Shown one piece after another: positions 56,933 to 64,000 of a stretch of DNA of 64,000 bases; position 1 is the first letter of the stretch; each line of letters begins with the position of its first letter. The stretch is taken from NCBI GenBank assembly GCA_964472545.1, contig CAYYNP010000009.1, forward strand, positions 10,230-74,229, written 5' to 3'. The position numbers and the translations under genes were made by a program. The stretch comes from CAYYNP01 sp964472545. Its GTDB lineage: Bacteria; Planctomycetota; Planctomycetia; Pirellulales; Thermoguttaceae. Under the pieces are notes generated by a model, which was not told the DNA's origin, did not search any database, and was given only the letters and a program-made list of their open reading frames with translations.

Positions 56933-56991
56933 GACGGCCGAGAAGCGACCGTTCGTTGGCGTTGTCCATCCGTTGTTTTGGAGGAGTTGAG

Positions 56992-58251
56992 ATGTCCACA
57001 ACCGTAACTCGACGCCGTTTTCTCGCCGCCGCGGCGGCTGCCGGCATGCCCTGCGTCGTTCCGTCCGCCGCCTTGGGGCTGAACGCGGAGGCGGCGCCCA
57101 GCGAACGGATCGGCCTGGGGGCGGTTGGCCTTGGAGCACGCAACAGTAGCGGACGCTTGGCAGTCGGCGGCGGGGCCCAGGTGACCGCCGTGTGCGACGT
57201 TGTCCGCCAGAAGCGCGAGACGACGCAACGCCGCATCGGTGGCGGCTGCCGGGCGTACAACGACTTTCGCGACGTGATTGCCGACCCCAACGTCGACGCC
57301 TTGGTGATCGCCACGCCCGAACACTGGCACGTACTGCCCGCCGTGATGGCCGCCAAGGCCGGCAAAGACGCCTACGTCGAGAAACCGCTGGGGTTGACGA
57401 TCCACGAGGGCCGCGTGCTGGTCGACACGTTCCAGCGCTACGGCGCCGTCTTCCAGCACGGCACGCAACATCGCCGCAGCAGCGCCAACCGGCACGCGCT
57501 CGAGTTGATCCTCAACGGGCGGATCGGCAAGCTGCATACGGTCGAGGTCGGCTCCCGCGGCGGGTCGTACTGCAAGTTCGAGCAGCCCGAGCCGGTGCCC
57601 GACGGGCTCGATTACGATCTGTTTCTCGGCCAGGCACCGTGGGCCCCGTACACTCCGCATCGCGTGGGCGTGACCGGCGGGCGCCCGTGGACCTTCATCC
57701 ACGACTACGCCGGCGGGTTCGTTACGGCCGCGGGAATCCACTACATCGACCTGGCGCAGATCGGCATCGGGGCCGACGACACGGGTCCCGTCGAGGCCGA
57801 AGGCGAAGGCGTCTATCCGGCCGACGGGCTGTTCGACACGCCGTTGACCTGGCGCGTCGAGTATCGCTACGCCAACGGCGTGAAGCTGATCTACACCGAC
57901 AACCGCAAGTGTGCCGAGGGCACCCGGTTCATCGGCACCGAAGGCTGGATCCACATGGGCTCCGGCCTGCGGGCGGAGCCGGCTTCCGTGCTCGGGTCGA
58001 AGATCGCCGACGGCGAGATCCGCCTACCACCCGCGGCCGGCCACGGCTTCATCGATTGCATCCGCAGCCGCGAAGAAACGAGTTGCCCAGCCGAGTCGGC
58101 CCATCGTGGCACCACCGTCTGCCACTTGGCCAACATCTGCATGCAACTCCGCCGCAAGGTGCGATGGAACCCGCAGACCGAACGCTTCATCGACGACCCG
58201 GCGGCGGATCGGATGATTTCGCGGGCGGCGCGGAGTCCGTGGCGAGTGTAA
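56992..58251 (+). CDS. Tat-exported Gfo/Idh/MocA-family oxidoreductase
   Basis: 419 residues. The start at 56992 follows GGAGGAG and places TVTRRRFLAAAAAAG, a twin-arginine signal, at the N-terminus. The Rossmann domain has LGAVGLGARNSSGRLAVGGG and the EKP signature in KDAYVEKPLGLTIHEGRVLV. The substrate domain contains HDYAGGFVTAAGIHYIDLAQ with the conserved Asp and His. Planctomycetes encode many such exported NAD(P)-dependent sugar or cyclitol oxidoreductases; these enzymes carry their cofactor with them through Tat. The substrate is unknown. Confidence 0.9.
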   Translation: MSTTVTRRRFLAAAAAAGMPCVVPSAALGLNAEAAPSERIGLGAVGLGARNSSGRLAVGGGAQVTAVCDVVRQKRETTQRRIGGGCRAYNDFRDVIADPNVDALVIATPEHWHVLPAVMAAKAGKDAYVEKPLGLTIHEGRVLVDTFQRYGAVFQHGTQHRRSSANRHALELILNGRIGKLHTVEVGSRGGSYCKFEQPEPVPDGLDYDLFLGQAPWAPYTPHRVGVTGGRPWTFIHDYAGGFVTAAGIHYIDLAQIGIGADDTGPVEAEGEGVYPADGLFDTPLTWRVEYRYANGVKLIYTDNRKCAEGTRFIGTEGWIHMGSGLRAEPASVLGSKIADGEIRLPPAAGHGFIDCIRSREETSCPAESAHRGTTVCHLANICMQLRRKVRWNPQTERFIDDPAADRMISRAARSPWRV

Positions 58252-58266
58252 GCGACAGCGGCCACC

Positions 58267-59002
58267 CGCGGGTGGCACGGACACTTTGCCGCAGAGCACG
58301 CTGCCACTTGACACGCTCATTCGGCAAATGTGTCCGTGTTGCATCGCAACAAGAGGATTGCACTGCTCGTCTGACCGTGGGACAATGCAGCAATGGCCGG
58401 ACGATGTATCTACGATGACGAACTGCATGCCCAGTGCGTCACGTTTTCCTGCTACCGACGTCGCCGTCTGTTGGATCACGCTCGGGCTCGTCAGGTCGTG
58501 ATCGGCCTGCTGGCGACCGAGTTGGCCACCCACGAGGGAACCTGCTGCGGTTTCGTCGTCATGCCCGACCACGTCCGTGCGATCGTCTGGTTTCACGAGC
58601 CGGGCCGGCTGAGCCACTTCATGAAGCAATGGAAGCAGAAGTCGAGCGTGCAACTGAAGAAGCTCGTGCGTGGCCAACTGGCCGGCTACTCCAGGGCAAT
58701 CGAGCGGAAAGAGCCCCTCTGGCAGCCAAGATACTATCCTTTCAATCTATACTCCCAGAAGAAGGCCACCGAGAAACTCGACTACATGCACCTGAATCCG
58801 GTCCGAGCCGGATTGGTGGAGAAGGCCGTGGACTGGGCTTGGAACTCGGCCCGGTATTTCGACAGCGGCAAATCGGTCGGCGTGCCGTTGGAGTGGATAT
58901 TCTCCTGACGATCCTCTTGTTGCGATGCAACACGGACACATTTGCCGAATGAGCGTCAGAAGTGGCGACGCGTTCTGCGGCAAAGTGTCCGTGCCACCCG
59001 CG
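58267..59002. mobile_element. RAYT element: transposase-like gene between 91-bp inverted repeats
   Basis: Arms at 58267-58357 and 58912-59002 are inverted copies with only a few mismatches, in the middle part around CACGCTGCCACTTG versus its partner. Each arm contains internal GTGTCCGTG/CACGGACAC pairs, so single-stranded DNA could fold extensively. The gene occupies nearly all of the inside. Duplicated ends (CCGTGCCACCC again near 59012) follow the right arm. Confidence 0.85.
58393..58908 (+). CDS. REP-associated tyrosine transposase-like protein (RAYT, Y1/HUH family)
   Basis: 171 residues from MAGRCIYDDELHAQCVTFSC. The fold signature of Y1 transposases (IS200/IS605 relatives) is clear: CGFVVMPDHVRAIVWF at the HUH position, LSHFMKQWKQKSS, and LWQPRYYPFNLYSQKKATEK-type region followed by LDYMHLNPVRAGLVEKAVDW with the catalytic Tyr region. 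The second His of HUH is Arg here (H-V-R), which would weaken metal binding. RAYTs usually nick single-stranded DNA at flanking palindromes. The flanking inverted repeats are its likely substrate. It may be recently inactivated. Confidence 0.85.
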   Translation: MAGRCIYDDELHAQCVTFSCYRRRRLLDHARARQVVIGLLATELATHEGTCCGFVVMPDHVRAIVWFHEPGRLSHFMKQWKQKSSVQLKKLVRGQLAGYSRAIERKEPLWQPRYYPFNLYSQKKATEKLDYMHLNPVRAGLVEKAVDWAWNSARYFDSGKSVGVPLEWIFS

Positions 59003-59043
59003 CAAAATCATCCGTGCCACCCAATGACGGACTCGCACGTCGC

Positions 59044-61383
59044 TTACTTCCCGATCGTATTCAAATTCCCCCCGCCCACCAGCCCGCGGTGTTCGCGGTT
59101 TCCGTTGATTTCGTTGCGGGTCCAGCCTTTGTCGAGCAGGCCGAGATACAGCGGGCGTTTGGCTTCGTCGAGCCCTTCGGTGGAGGTGAGGAAGAGGAAG
59201 AGGTTCTTGCGCTCGCGAAGCCGGGTCTTGGTGGCTTCCAGGCGGGTGATGAAGCCGTCGACGTCCTTGGGGTCGCAGTCGACGCCGAAACGGACGTTGC
59301 GGGCGTTGAGCCGGTCGACTTGCTTCTCGGGGATCTCGTAGTCGCCGGTGATGATGAACGACTTCGACGCGGCCGCGAGGAAGTCGTCGACCAGTTCCGT
59401 GCCGGGCGCGACCAGCCGGACGATGACGGCGTTCTCTTCGAGGATCTTCAAGGCGGCCTTGCCCTGGTCGGTGAGCCGGCCATCGACGACCCAGGTGCCG
59501 TCGTCGCCGACAAAGTCGGCCCGGCCGACGCCGTGATAGTCGATCAGCAGCTTCAGCAGCGTGGCGTCGTCGCCGGCAGTGCCGAGCCCGGTCGCGCCGC
59601 GCGTGAGCGACTTCTTGCCGTGTGGCCCCGCGGCCGGCACGCTCTGGGCTGCCGCCGCTTTGAACAACGCCTTGGCACGATTGTGGATCTCATCGTAAAT
59701 GGCCTGCGGCTCCCGCTTCTTGACCGCGACGGTCGTCCAGAGGCTGTCCTTCACGTCCGGGTTGAGATTGGCCACGCGCATGTGCAGCCCGTGGTAGATC
59801 TCCTGCCGCCGCGCGACGACGAGATTCGTTTCCGTTTCCATGCCCAAATTCATCATCCCTTGCAGGACGAACTGCCCGGCAACGCGCAGCATCTCCGGAT
59901 CGATCTTCTCGACATCGTCCTCGGGCTGGTGATAGTCTTGGTGGCCGATGCCGCCGCCGGTGATGAGCATCATCGTTTCGATCCCGCGTTTGATGAAGGG
60001 CGTGTGGTCGCTGCCGCCGGTTCCACCCACGCTGGGATCGATGCGCTCCATCACCTTGGGGTCCTGATCGCGCTTGATGACCTCCCAGATTTCCAGGAAG
60101 TTCAATGCTCCGGAGGCCCGCAGCTTCGCCCCCATGCCCACCATGTCGGCGTTGAAGCAGGCGACGGTCTGGTCCATGGTCACGCCGTCGCAGGGATGAT
60201 CGGTGTAATGGCGCGAGCCGATCAGTCCACGTTCTTCGCCGCACCAACAGGCGAAGATCAGCGTCCGCTTGGGCTGGAATCCGCCTTCGGCCAACACGCG
60301 GGCCACCTCCATCACCACGGCCGAGCCGGAGGCGTTGTCGTCGGCCCCGTTGTAGACGTAGCCGTTGCGCATGCCGACGTGATCGAGATGGGCACCGACA
60401 AAGATGTACTGCTTTTTCAACTCCGGGTCGGTTCCCTCGATCTTGGCCAGCACGTTGCGGGCGATGTTGTTGCCGTTTTCTTCGTTGTGGCGGGTCGACG
60501 ATTCGTAGCCCCGCAGCGTGACGCCCACGCCGGTGGCTTCGGAGCGCGGCTTCTTCGCCTTGATGTCTCGGCGAATGGCGTCGATCCGCCGCTTCAATCC
60601 GCCGGACGATTCCTGGGGGTCGCGCTTCATGATCGCTCGAAACACGCGTTCTTGGATCACAAAGCAGAGAAAGTCGCGCTCCGGGGTGAACGCGGTCTTG
60701 CGGGACCGTCGCCGCGAACTGCCCGGCTCGGCGGCCGAGTCGAAGAACAGGATCGCCGCGGCGCCCTTTTCGTAGGCCGTCTTGATCTTGGCCAGATCGG
60801 TCGACTCTTCCTTCCACTGTTCCGCGTTCTTGTCTTCCTCGTCGTCGGTGAACATCCCCCGAGGTTGGGGCGCATCTTTGGGCGAACCGGTCAGCGCGAG
60901 CACGATCTTATCGGTAACGTCGAGGCCCGCGTATTCGTCGAGCCCCTTCTTCGGCGCGGCGATTCCGTGACCGACAAAGACCACTTCGGCCTGTTTGGTT
61001 ACGCCGGTCGTGGAGAGCTGGTCGAGCGTGAAGTCGCCGTCGTCGAAGGGGAAGTCGCGTCCGGCGACCGAGAGCGAGGGAGTGCCCGTGATCCAGTCGA
61101 AGTCGCGAATCTTGACGTCCTGGAAGAAGGTGTCGTTTTCGCCGGCCGGTTTGAGTCCCCATTGCTTGAAGTTCTCTGCTACCCAATCTGCGGCCTTGCG
61201 ATAGCCCTCGGTGCAACTCTCCCGACCCTGCATCTCGTCGGCGGCAAGATACGCCACATAGGTCTTGGCCCGGTCGCCGTCGACGGCCAGCGGTTTCGCA
61301 TCCGGCGACTCCTGGGCAAGCGCGGTGCTACAAGTGAGGAGAAAGATCAACGCAATGGTGACGATTCGTCTTGGCATGGTCAT
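59044..61383 (-). CDS. Secreted M28-family zinc aminopeptidase with PA-like insert
   Basis: 779 residues with a signal peptide (PRRIVTIALIFLLTCSTALA). Residues ~120-290 form a PA-like insert; the M28 core (~310-510) has the zinc ligands in FVGAHLDHVGM (His), NGADDNASGSAV (Asp), CWCGEERGLIG (catalytic Glu-Glu), CFNADMVGMG (Asp) and HQDYHQPEDD (His). The C-terminal ~270 residues carry helices and a Rossmann-like ending (LVDDFLAAASKSFIITGDYE) that resembles a fragment of membrane dipeptidases; this part is unusual. It probably degrades peptides in the periplasm. The gene is solitary on the minus strand. Confidence 0.87.
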   Translation of the reverse strand: MTMPRRIVTIALIFLLTCSTALAQESPDAKPLAVDGDRAKTYVAYLAADEMQGRESCTEGYRKAADWVAENFKQWGLKPAGENDTFFQDVKIRDFDWITGTPSLSVAGRDFPFDDGDFTLDQLSTTGVTKQAEVVFVGHGIAAPKKGLDEYAGLDVTDKIVLALTGSPKDAPQPRGMFTDDEEDKNAEQWKEESTDLAKIKTAYEKGAAAILFFDSAAEPGSSRRRSRKTAFTPERDFLCFVIQERVFRAIMKRDPQESSGGLKRRIDAIRRDIKAKKPRSEATGVGVTLRGYESSTRHNEENGNNIARNVLAKIEGTDPELKKQYIFVGAHLDHVGMRNGYVYNGADDNASGSAVVMEVARVLAEGGFQPKRTLIFACWCGEERGLIGSRHYTDHPCDGVTMDQTVACFNADMVGMGAKLRASGALNFLEIWEVIKRDQDPKVMERIDPSVGGTGGSDHTPFIKRGIETMMLITGGGIGHQDYHQPEDDVEKIDPEMLRVAGQFVLQGMMNLGMETETNLVVARRQEIYHGLHMRVANLNPDVKDSLWTTVAVKKREPQAIYDEIHNRAKALFKAAAAQSVPAAGPHGKKSLTRGATGLGTAGDDATLLKLLIDYHGVGRADFVGDDGTWVVDGRLTDQGKAALKILEENAVIVRLVAPGTELVDDFLAAASKSFIITGDYEIPEKQVDRLNARNVRFGVDCDPKDVDGFITRLEATKTRLRERKNLFLFLTSTEGLDEAKRPLYLGLLDKGWTRNEINGNREHRGLVGGGNLNTIGK

Positions 61384-61439
61384 TCGTTAGTCGAGAGGTA
61401 GGTGCTTGTTGGCGGGGGGAAGCGACGCTGTCACCCCTC

Positions 61440-61468
61440 ACTGTAACGCGGCGCGCCGGCGAATTCAA
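61440..61468 (-). promoter_or_regulatory. Candidate promoter of the M28 peptidase gene
   Basis: On the minus strand TTGAAT (61468-61463), a 17-bp spacer and TACAGT (61445-61440), leaving a leader of about 50 bases. The rest of the 259-bp spacer contains GGCCGAAGGCCA-type short palindromes (61518, 61580, 61621) and no gene. Confidence 0.45.
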
Positions 61469-61642
61469 CAAATGGGTGGAAATCGGCAGCAGAGGGGGCA
61501 GCAGAGGCGAGAGGATTGGCCGAAGGCCAGATTCACCGTAGGCAACGCCCCAGGAATCCGAGCCAACAGAGAACCGTTTGGCCGAAGGCCATCTTCACAG
61601 ACCGCGGCCGCGATGAATTTGGCCTTCGGCCCGCACGCACGG

Positions 61643-63871
61643 CTACTCTTTCGGCGCAGGCGCCTCGGCAACCTGCTCGAGCATCACCTGCAAATCGTTC
61701 GTCGGCAGCCGACAGACCCGATTGCGGCAGACGTAGGCCGTGGCCTTGCCGTCGATCTGAGTGTGCGAGGCCGTGAACGGGGCGACCTCGGCCAGTTGCT
61801 TCGCCCGGACGGGGTCCTGCGTGTCTTTCAGGAGAATCGTGACGGTCTGCTGCGGCGGGCGGTTTTGCAAGCTCGCGAGCATCGCGCTCGTGTCGGCCGC
61901 CGCCGGATCGCCCACAACGACCACTTCCGCGCCGGGCCGACGCCGATACTCCACCGCCACGCCGAACTGCGTGCTGCGGTCGGGCATCCGCAACAGGCCG
62001 ATCGAAAGCAGCCGCTCGAGCTCGGCCGCCCGGTCTTCATATTGTGGCTCGCCCGTCAGCCGGGCCAACTCGGAGAAGACCAGCGCCGCCACCGAATTGC
62101 CCGAGGGGACCGCCATATCGCCGAACTTCTTCGGGCGGATCGGGAGTCGCTCGGCGTCTTTGGACGTAAAGTAGTAGCCGCCTTCGACTTCGTCGGCAAA
62201 CAGTTCGTGGATCGCGTCGGCCAATTGCCGGGCCGATTTGAGATATCTTGGATCGTAGGTCGCCTTGTAGAGTTCGACCGCGGCGTATGCGAGAAAGGCA
62301 TGGTCGTCGAGAAAACCGGGAACGGCCGCGCCGCCGTCGCACCAGACGTGATACAACCTGCCGTCTTGGTTGCGCAAATTGGCGTCGACGAAATCGAAGG
62401 CCTTCTGCGCAGCCCGGGCGTATCGCTCCTCGTCGAAGAGCCGTCCGCCGCGCGCCAAGGCGGCGATCATCAGCCCGTTCTGATCGGCCAGCACCTTCTC
62501 GTCGCGCAGCGGCCGGATGCGCTTCGAGCGTCGCGCAAACAACGCCAATCGTGCCGCCTCGAACGCCTGCTGCACTTCGTCCGGAAACTGCTCGATTGGC
62601 TTCGCCCCTTCGCCCGGCGGCCGGCAGAGGATGTTCGTCGGCTGGCGTTCGCCGCTGGCTGTGTCGATCCAGTTTCCTTCGTCGTGGAGATCGAACACTT
62701 CGTCAACCGCCGCGAACTGCTCGTCGCTGAGCACCTCGCGCATCTCGTCGGCGGTCCAAACGTAGAACTTCCCCTCCTCGCCCTCGCTATCGGCGTCTTC
62801 GGCGGAGTAGAAGGCCCCCTCCGGCGACGTCAGGTCACGCAACACGTACTCGAACAGCTCTTCGGTCAACCGGCGATACTTCGCCTGCCCGGTGGCCCGG
62901 TAGCACTCGGCCGACGCCATGGCAAGCTGGGCCTGGTCGTAGAGCATCTTCTCGAAGTGGGGGACCTTCCAGATGCGGTCGGTGGCGTAGCGGTGAATGC
63001 CGTAGCCGATCTGGTCGTAGATGCCGCCGTCGCGAATCCGATCGAGCGTTGTCCTGACCGCCGCCAACGCCCGGGGGTTGGCCGTCCGCCGGTGATAGGC
63101 CAACAGATAGAGAAGCTGATGCGGCCGGGGGAACTTCATCGACACGCCGAAGCCGCCGTAGACCGGGTCGTGCGACGACATGAACCGCGCGAAGGTCTCG
63201 TCCAGGTCGGCCTCTTCGATCTGCATTTCGAAGGGCCGAGTGGCCCGGTTCAGCAGGTCGATCCGCCGCTGTGCCCGTTCGGCGGCCGCGTCGAGCAGGT
63301 TGCTGCCGTAGCGGACCTGGCGGACGAGAGTCGGCAACTGCTTCATCAGCCCCGTGATGCGGTACTTGTCGTGCTTGGGGATGTACGTGCCGGCGAAGAA
63401 CGGCCGTCCGTCGGGGGTCATCACTACGGTTAGCGGCCAGCCGTTGCCGCTGCCGAGCCCCTGGGCGATGCTCATGTAGACGTCGTCGACGTCGGGCCGC
63501 TCTTCGCGATCGACCTTGATCGAGATAAAATCGCGATTCAGCAGCGCGGCCACTTCCTCGTCTTCAAAACACTCCCGCTCCATCACGTGACACCAATGGC
63601 ACGTGGCGTAGCCGATCGAGAGAAAGATCAGCTTGTTGTCCTTCTTCGCCCGCTGTAGAGCCTCCGGCGACCAGGGGACCCAGTCGACGGGATTGTGGGC
63701 GTGCTGCCGCAGATAAGGGCTTTTTTCGCGGATCAGGGCATTCGTGTGTTTTGGCCGGGCGCCAGTTTCGGCGTCGGCGGCGATTGCCGCCGGGCCTTTG
63801 AAATGGCCGTATAGCAGAGAAGACGTGAGAATAAGACAAACGGCGAGTATCGATCGGCGTGAGGGCATCAT
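61643..63871 (-). CDS. Exported thioredoxin-domain (DUF255, YyaL/SPATA20-like) protein
   Basis: About 742 residues from MMPSRRSILAVCLILTSSLL (signal peptide or anchor); the longer frame upstream overlaps the next gene and is rejected. The DUF255 thioredoxin-like domain (~40-195) has SPYLRQHAHNPVDWVPW and the redox motif CHWCHVME. The remaining part is an alpha/alpha toroid typical of this family (GGIYDQIGYGIHRYATDRIW, KVPHFEKMLYDQAQLAMAS). Most homologues are cytoplasmic without a signal, so the N-terminus here is notable. The function of the family is not settled. It starts five bases after the end of the DUF1080 gene, so both share a transcript. Confidence 0.9.
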   Translation of the reverse strand: MMPSRRSILAVCLILTSSLLYGHFKGPAAIAADAETGARPKHTNALIREKSPYLRQHAHNPVDWVPWSPEALQRAKKDNKLIFLSIGYATCHWCHVMERECFEDEEVAALLNRDFISIKVDREERPDVDDVYMSIAQGLGSGNGWPLTVVMTPDGRPFFAGTYIPKHDKYRITGLMKQLPTLVRQVRYGSNLLDAAAERAQRRIDLLNRATRPFEMQIEEADLDETFARFMSSHDPVYGGFGVSMKFPRPHQLLYLLAYHRRTANPRALAAVRTTLDRIRDGGIYDQIGYGIHRYATDRIWKVPHFEKMLYDQAQLAMASAECYRATGQAKYRRLTEELFEYVLRDLTSPEGAFYSAEDADSEGEEGKFYVWTADEMREVLSDEQFAAVDEVFDLHDEGNWIDTASGERQPTNILCRPPGEGAKPIEQFPDEVQQAFEAARLALFARRSKRIRPLRDEKVLADQNGLMIAALARGGRLFDEERYARAAQKAFDFVDANLRNQDGRLYHVWCDGGAAVPGFLDDHAFLAYAAVELYKATYDPRYLKSARQLADAIHELFADEVEGGYYFTSKDAERLPIRPKKFGDMAVPSGNSVAALVFSELARLTGEPQYEDRAAELERLLSIGLLRMPDRSTQFGVAVEYRRRPGAEVVVVGDPAAADTSAMLASLQNRPPQQTVTILLKDTQDPVRAKQLAEVAPFTASHTQIDGKATAYVCRNRVCRLPTNDLQVMLEQVAEAPAPKE

Positions 63872-63876
63872 GCGTA

Positions 63877-64000
63877 TCACTCTTTCCGTTTCGGGTCGTA
63901 CATCTTGGCCCGATCGTCGAGCGGACGGACCCAGACGTTGCGAAAACGGACCGGGCTGTGGTGATCCTGCAAGAAGACCGGCCCGCAACTGGTTGCCTTC
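63877..64000 (-). CDS. DUF1080 (3-keto-disaccharide hydrolase-like) protein, C-terminal end (5' part outside window)
   Basis: The last 40 residues of a minus-strand frame that enters from the right edge. They read GPVFLQDHHSPVRFRNVWVR followed by PLDDRAKMYDPKRKE and a stop. The pattern GPxxLQDHxxPVRFRNxWVRPL is the standard C-terminal end of DUF1080 concanavalin-like domains, abundant and usually secreted in planctomycetes. The stop codon lies five bases upstream of the DUF255 gene. Confidence 0.85.
   Translation of the reverse strand, partial: KATSCGPVFLQDHHSPVRFRNVWVRPLDDRAKMYDPKRKE

Noticed and set aside
58942..61401. Long plus-strand open frame (~819 codons) opposite the M28 gene
   Set aside because: It is the antisense shadow of a well-supported peptidase gene; the translation is His/Arg/Val/Leu-biased with no family motif, as expected from high-GC codon use.
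61406..63433. Long plus-strand frame opposite the DUF255 gene
   Set aside because: Antisense shadow; the minus-strand gene has the CHWCHVM motif and full family length.

Overview
The window looks like a draft chromosome segment from a high-GC planctomycete, probably of the Pirellulales type; the lineage is inferred from gene content only. Pointers are a giant secreted protein with the planctomycete N-terminal LEARRLL motif, a Tat-exported Gfo/Idh/MocA oxidoreductase, DUF1080, DUF4838 and DUF255 proteins, a NagB–PIG-L fusion, a very large alpha-2-macroglobulin, and J-domain-like and FHA membrane proteins. Genes are loosely packed in short operons, and the spacers are rich in palindromic repeats. 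Two runs of N (100 and 10 bases) show that this is a scaffold.

Layout. 1–11.9 kb: the end of an aldehyde:ferredoxin oxidoreductase, a DUF4838 protein, a Lys-rich membrane protein, a lipoprotein, a PAC2 protein with a leaderless-type promoter, a protein with three degenerate thioredoxin-like modules plus a CAP-like domain, an IS110 remnant, a transglutaminase and a zinc-ribbon protein. 12.3–17.7 kb: a four-gene minus-strand operon (repeat coiled coil, membrane FGE-like protein, zinc-ribbon TRAFAC-type GTPase, GAP1-like protein) that resembles a GTPase-centred biological-conflict or signalling system. This is the most interesting locus. 18–25.6 kb: a GT21-like glycosyltransferase, NagB–PIG-L, NadD and PriA. 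25.7–29.4 kb: a giant dockerin/RTX-like surface protein broken by an assembly gap. 29.8–37.7 kb: a Tad/Flp pilus core (CpaB, FHA-CpaF, TadB, TadC), an FHA membrane protein and a J-domain-like protein; two copies of a 97-bp palindrome sit inside the locus. 38–45.5 kb: an exported O-methyltransferase and a thioester alpha-2-macroglobulin with a frameshift.

45.7–56.6 kb: a PAP2 protein; a ZraPSR-like operon (Gly/Met-rich periplasmic protein, sensor kinase with a Gly/Met-rich sensor loop, sigma-54 activator) with a sigma-54-type promoter candidate; an alpha/beta hydrolase; a beta-lactamase-fold hydrolase; and a zinc-metallopeptidase/PQQ-propeller fusion. 57–64 kb: a Tat-exported oxidoreductase, a RAYT-type transposase gene inside 91-bp inverted repeats, an M28 peptidase, a DUF255 protein and the end of a DUF1080 protein.

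Much of the coding capacity is envelope-directed (signal peptides, lipoprotein, Tat, propellers, peptidases, pilus). At least six palindromic repeat families are scattered in the spacers. One has four copies with a constant 31-bp spacer. A 14–15 bp minisatellite recurs in three spacers. I saw no tRNA, rRNA or CRISPR array.
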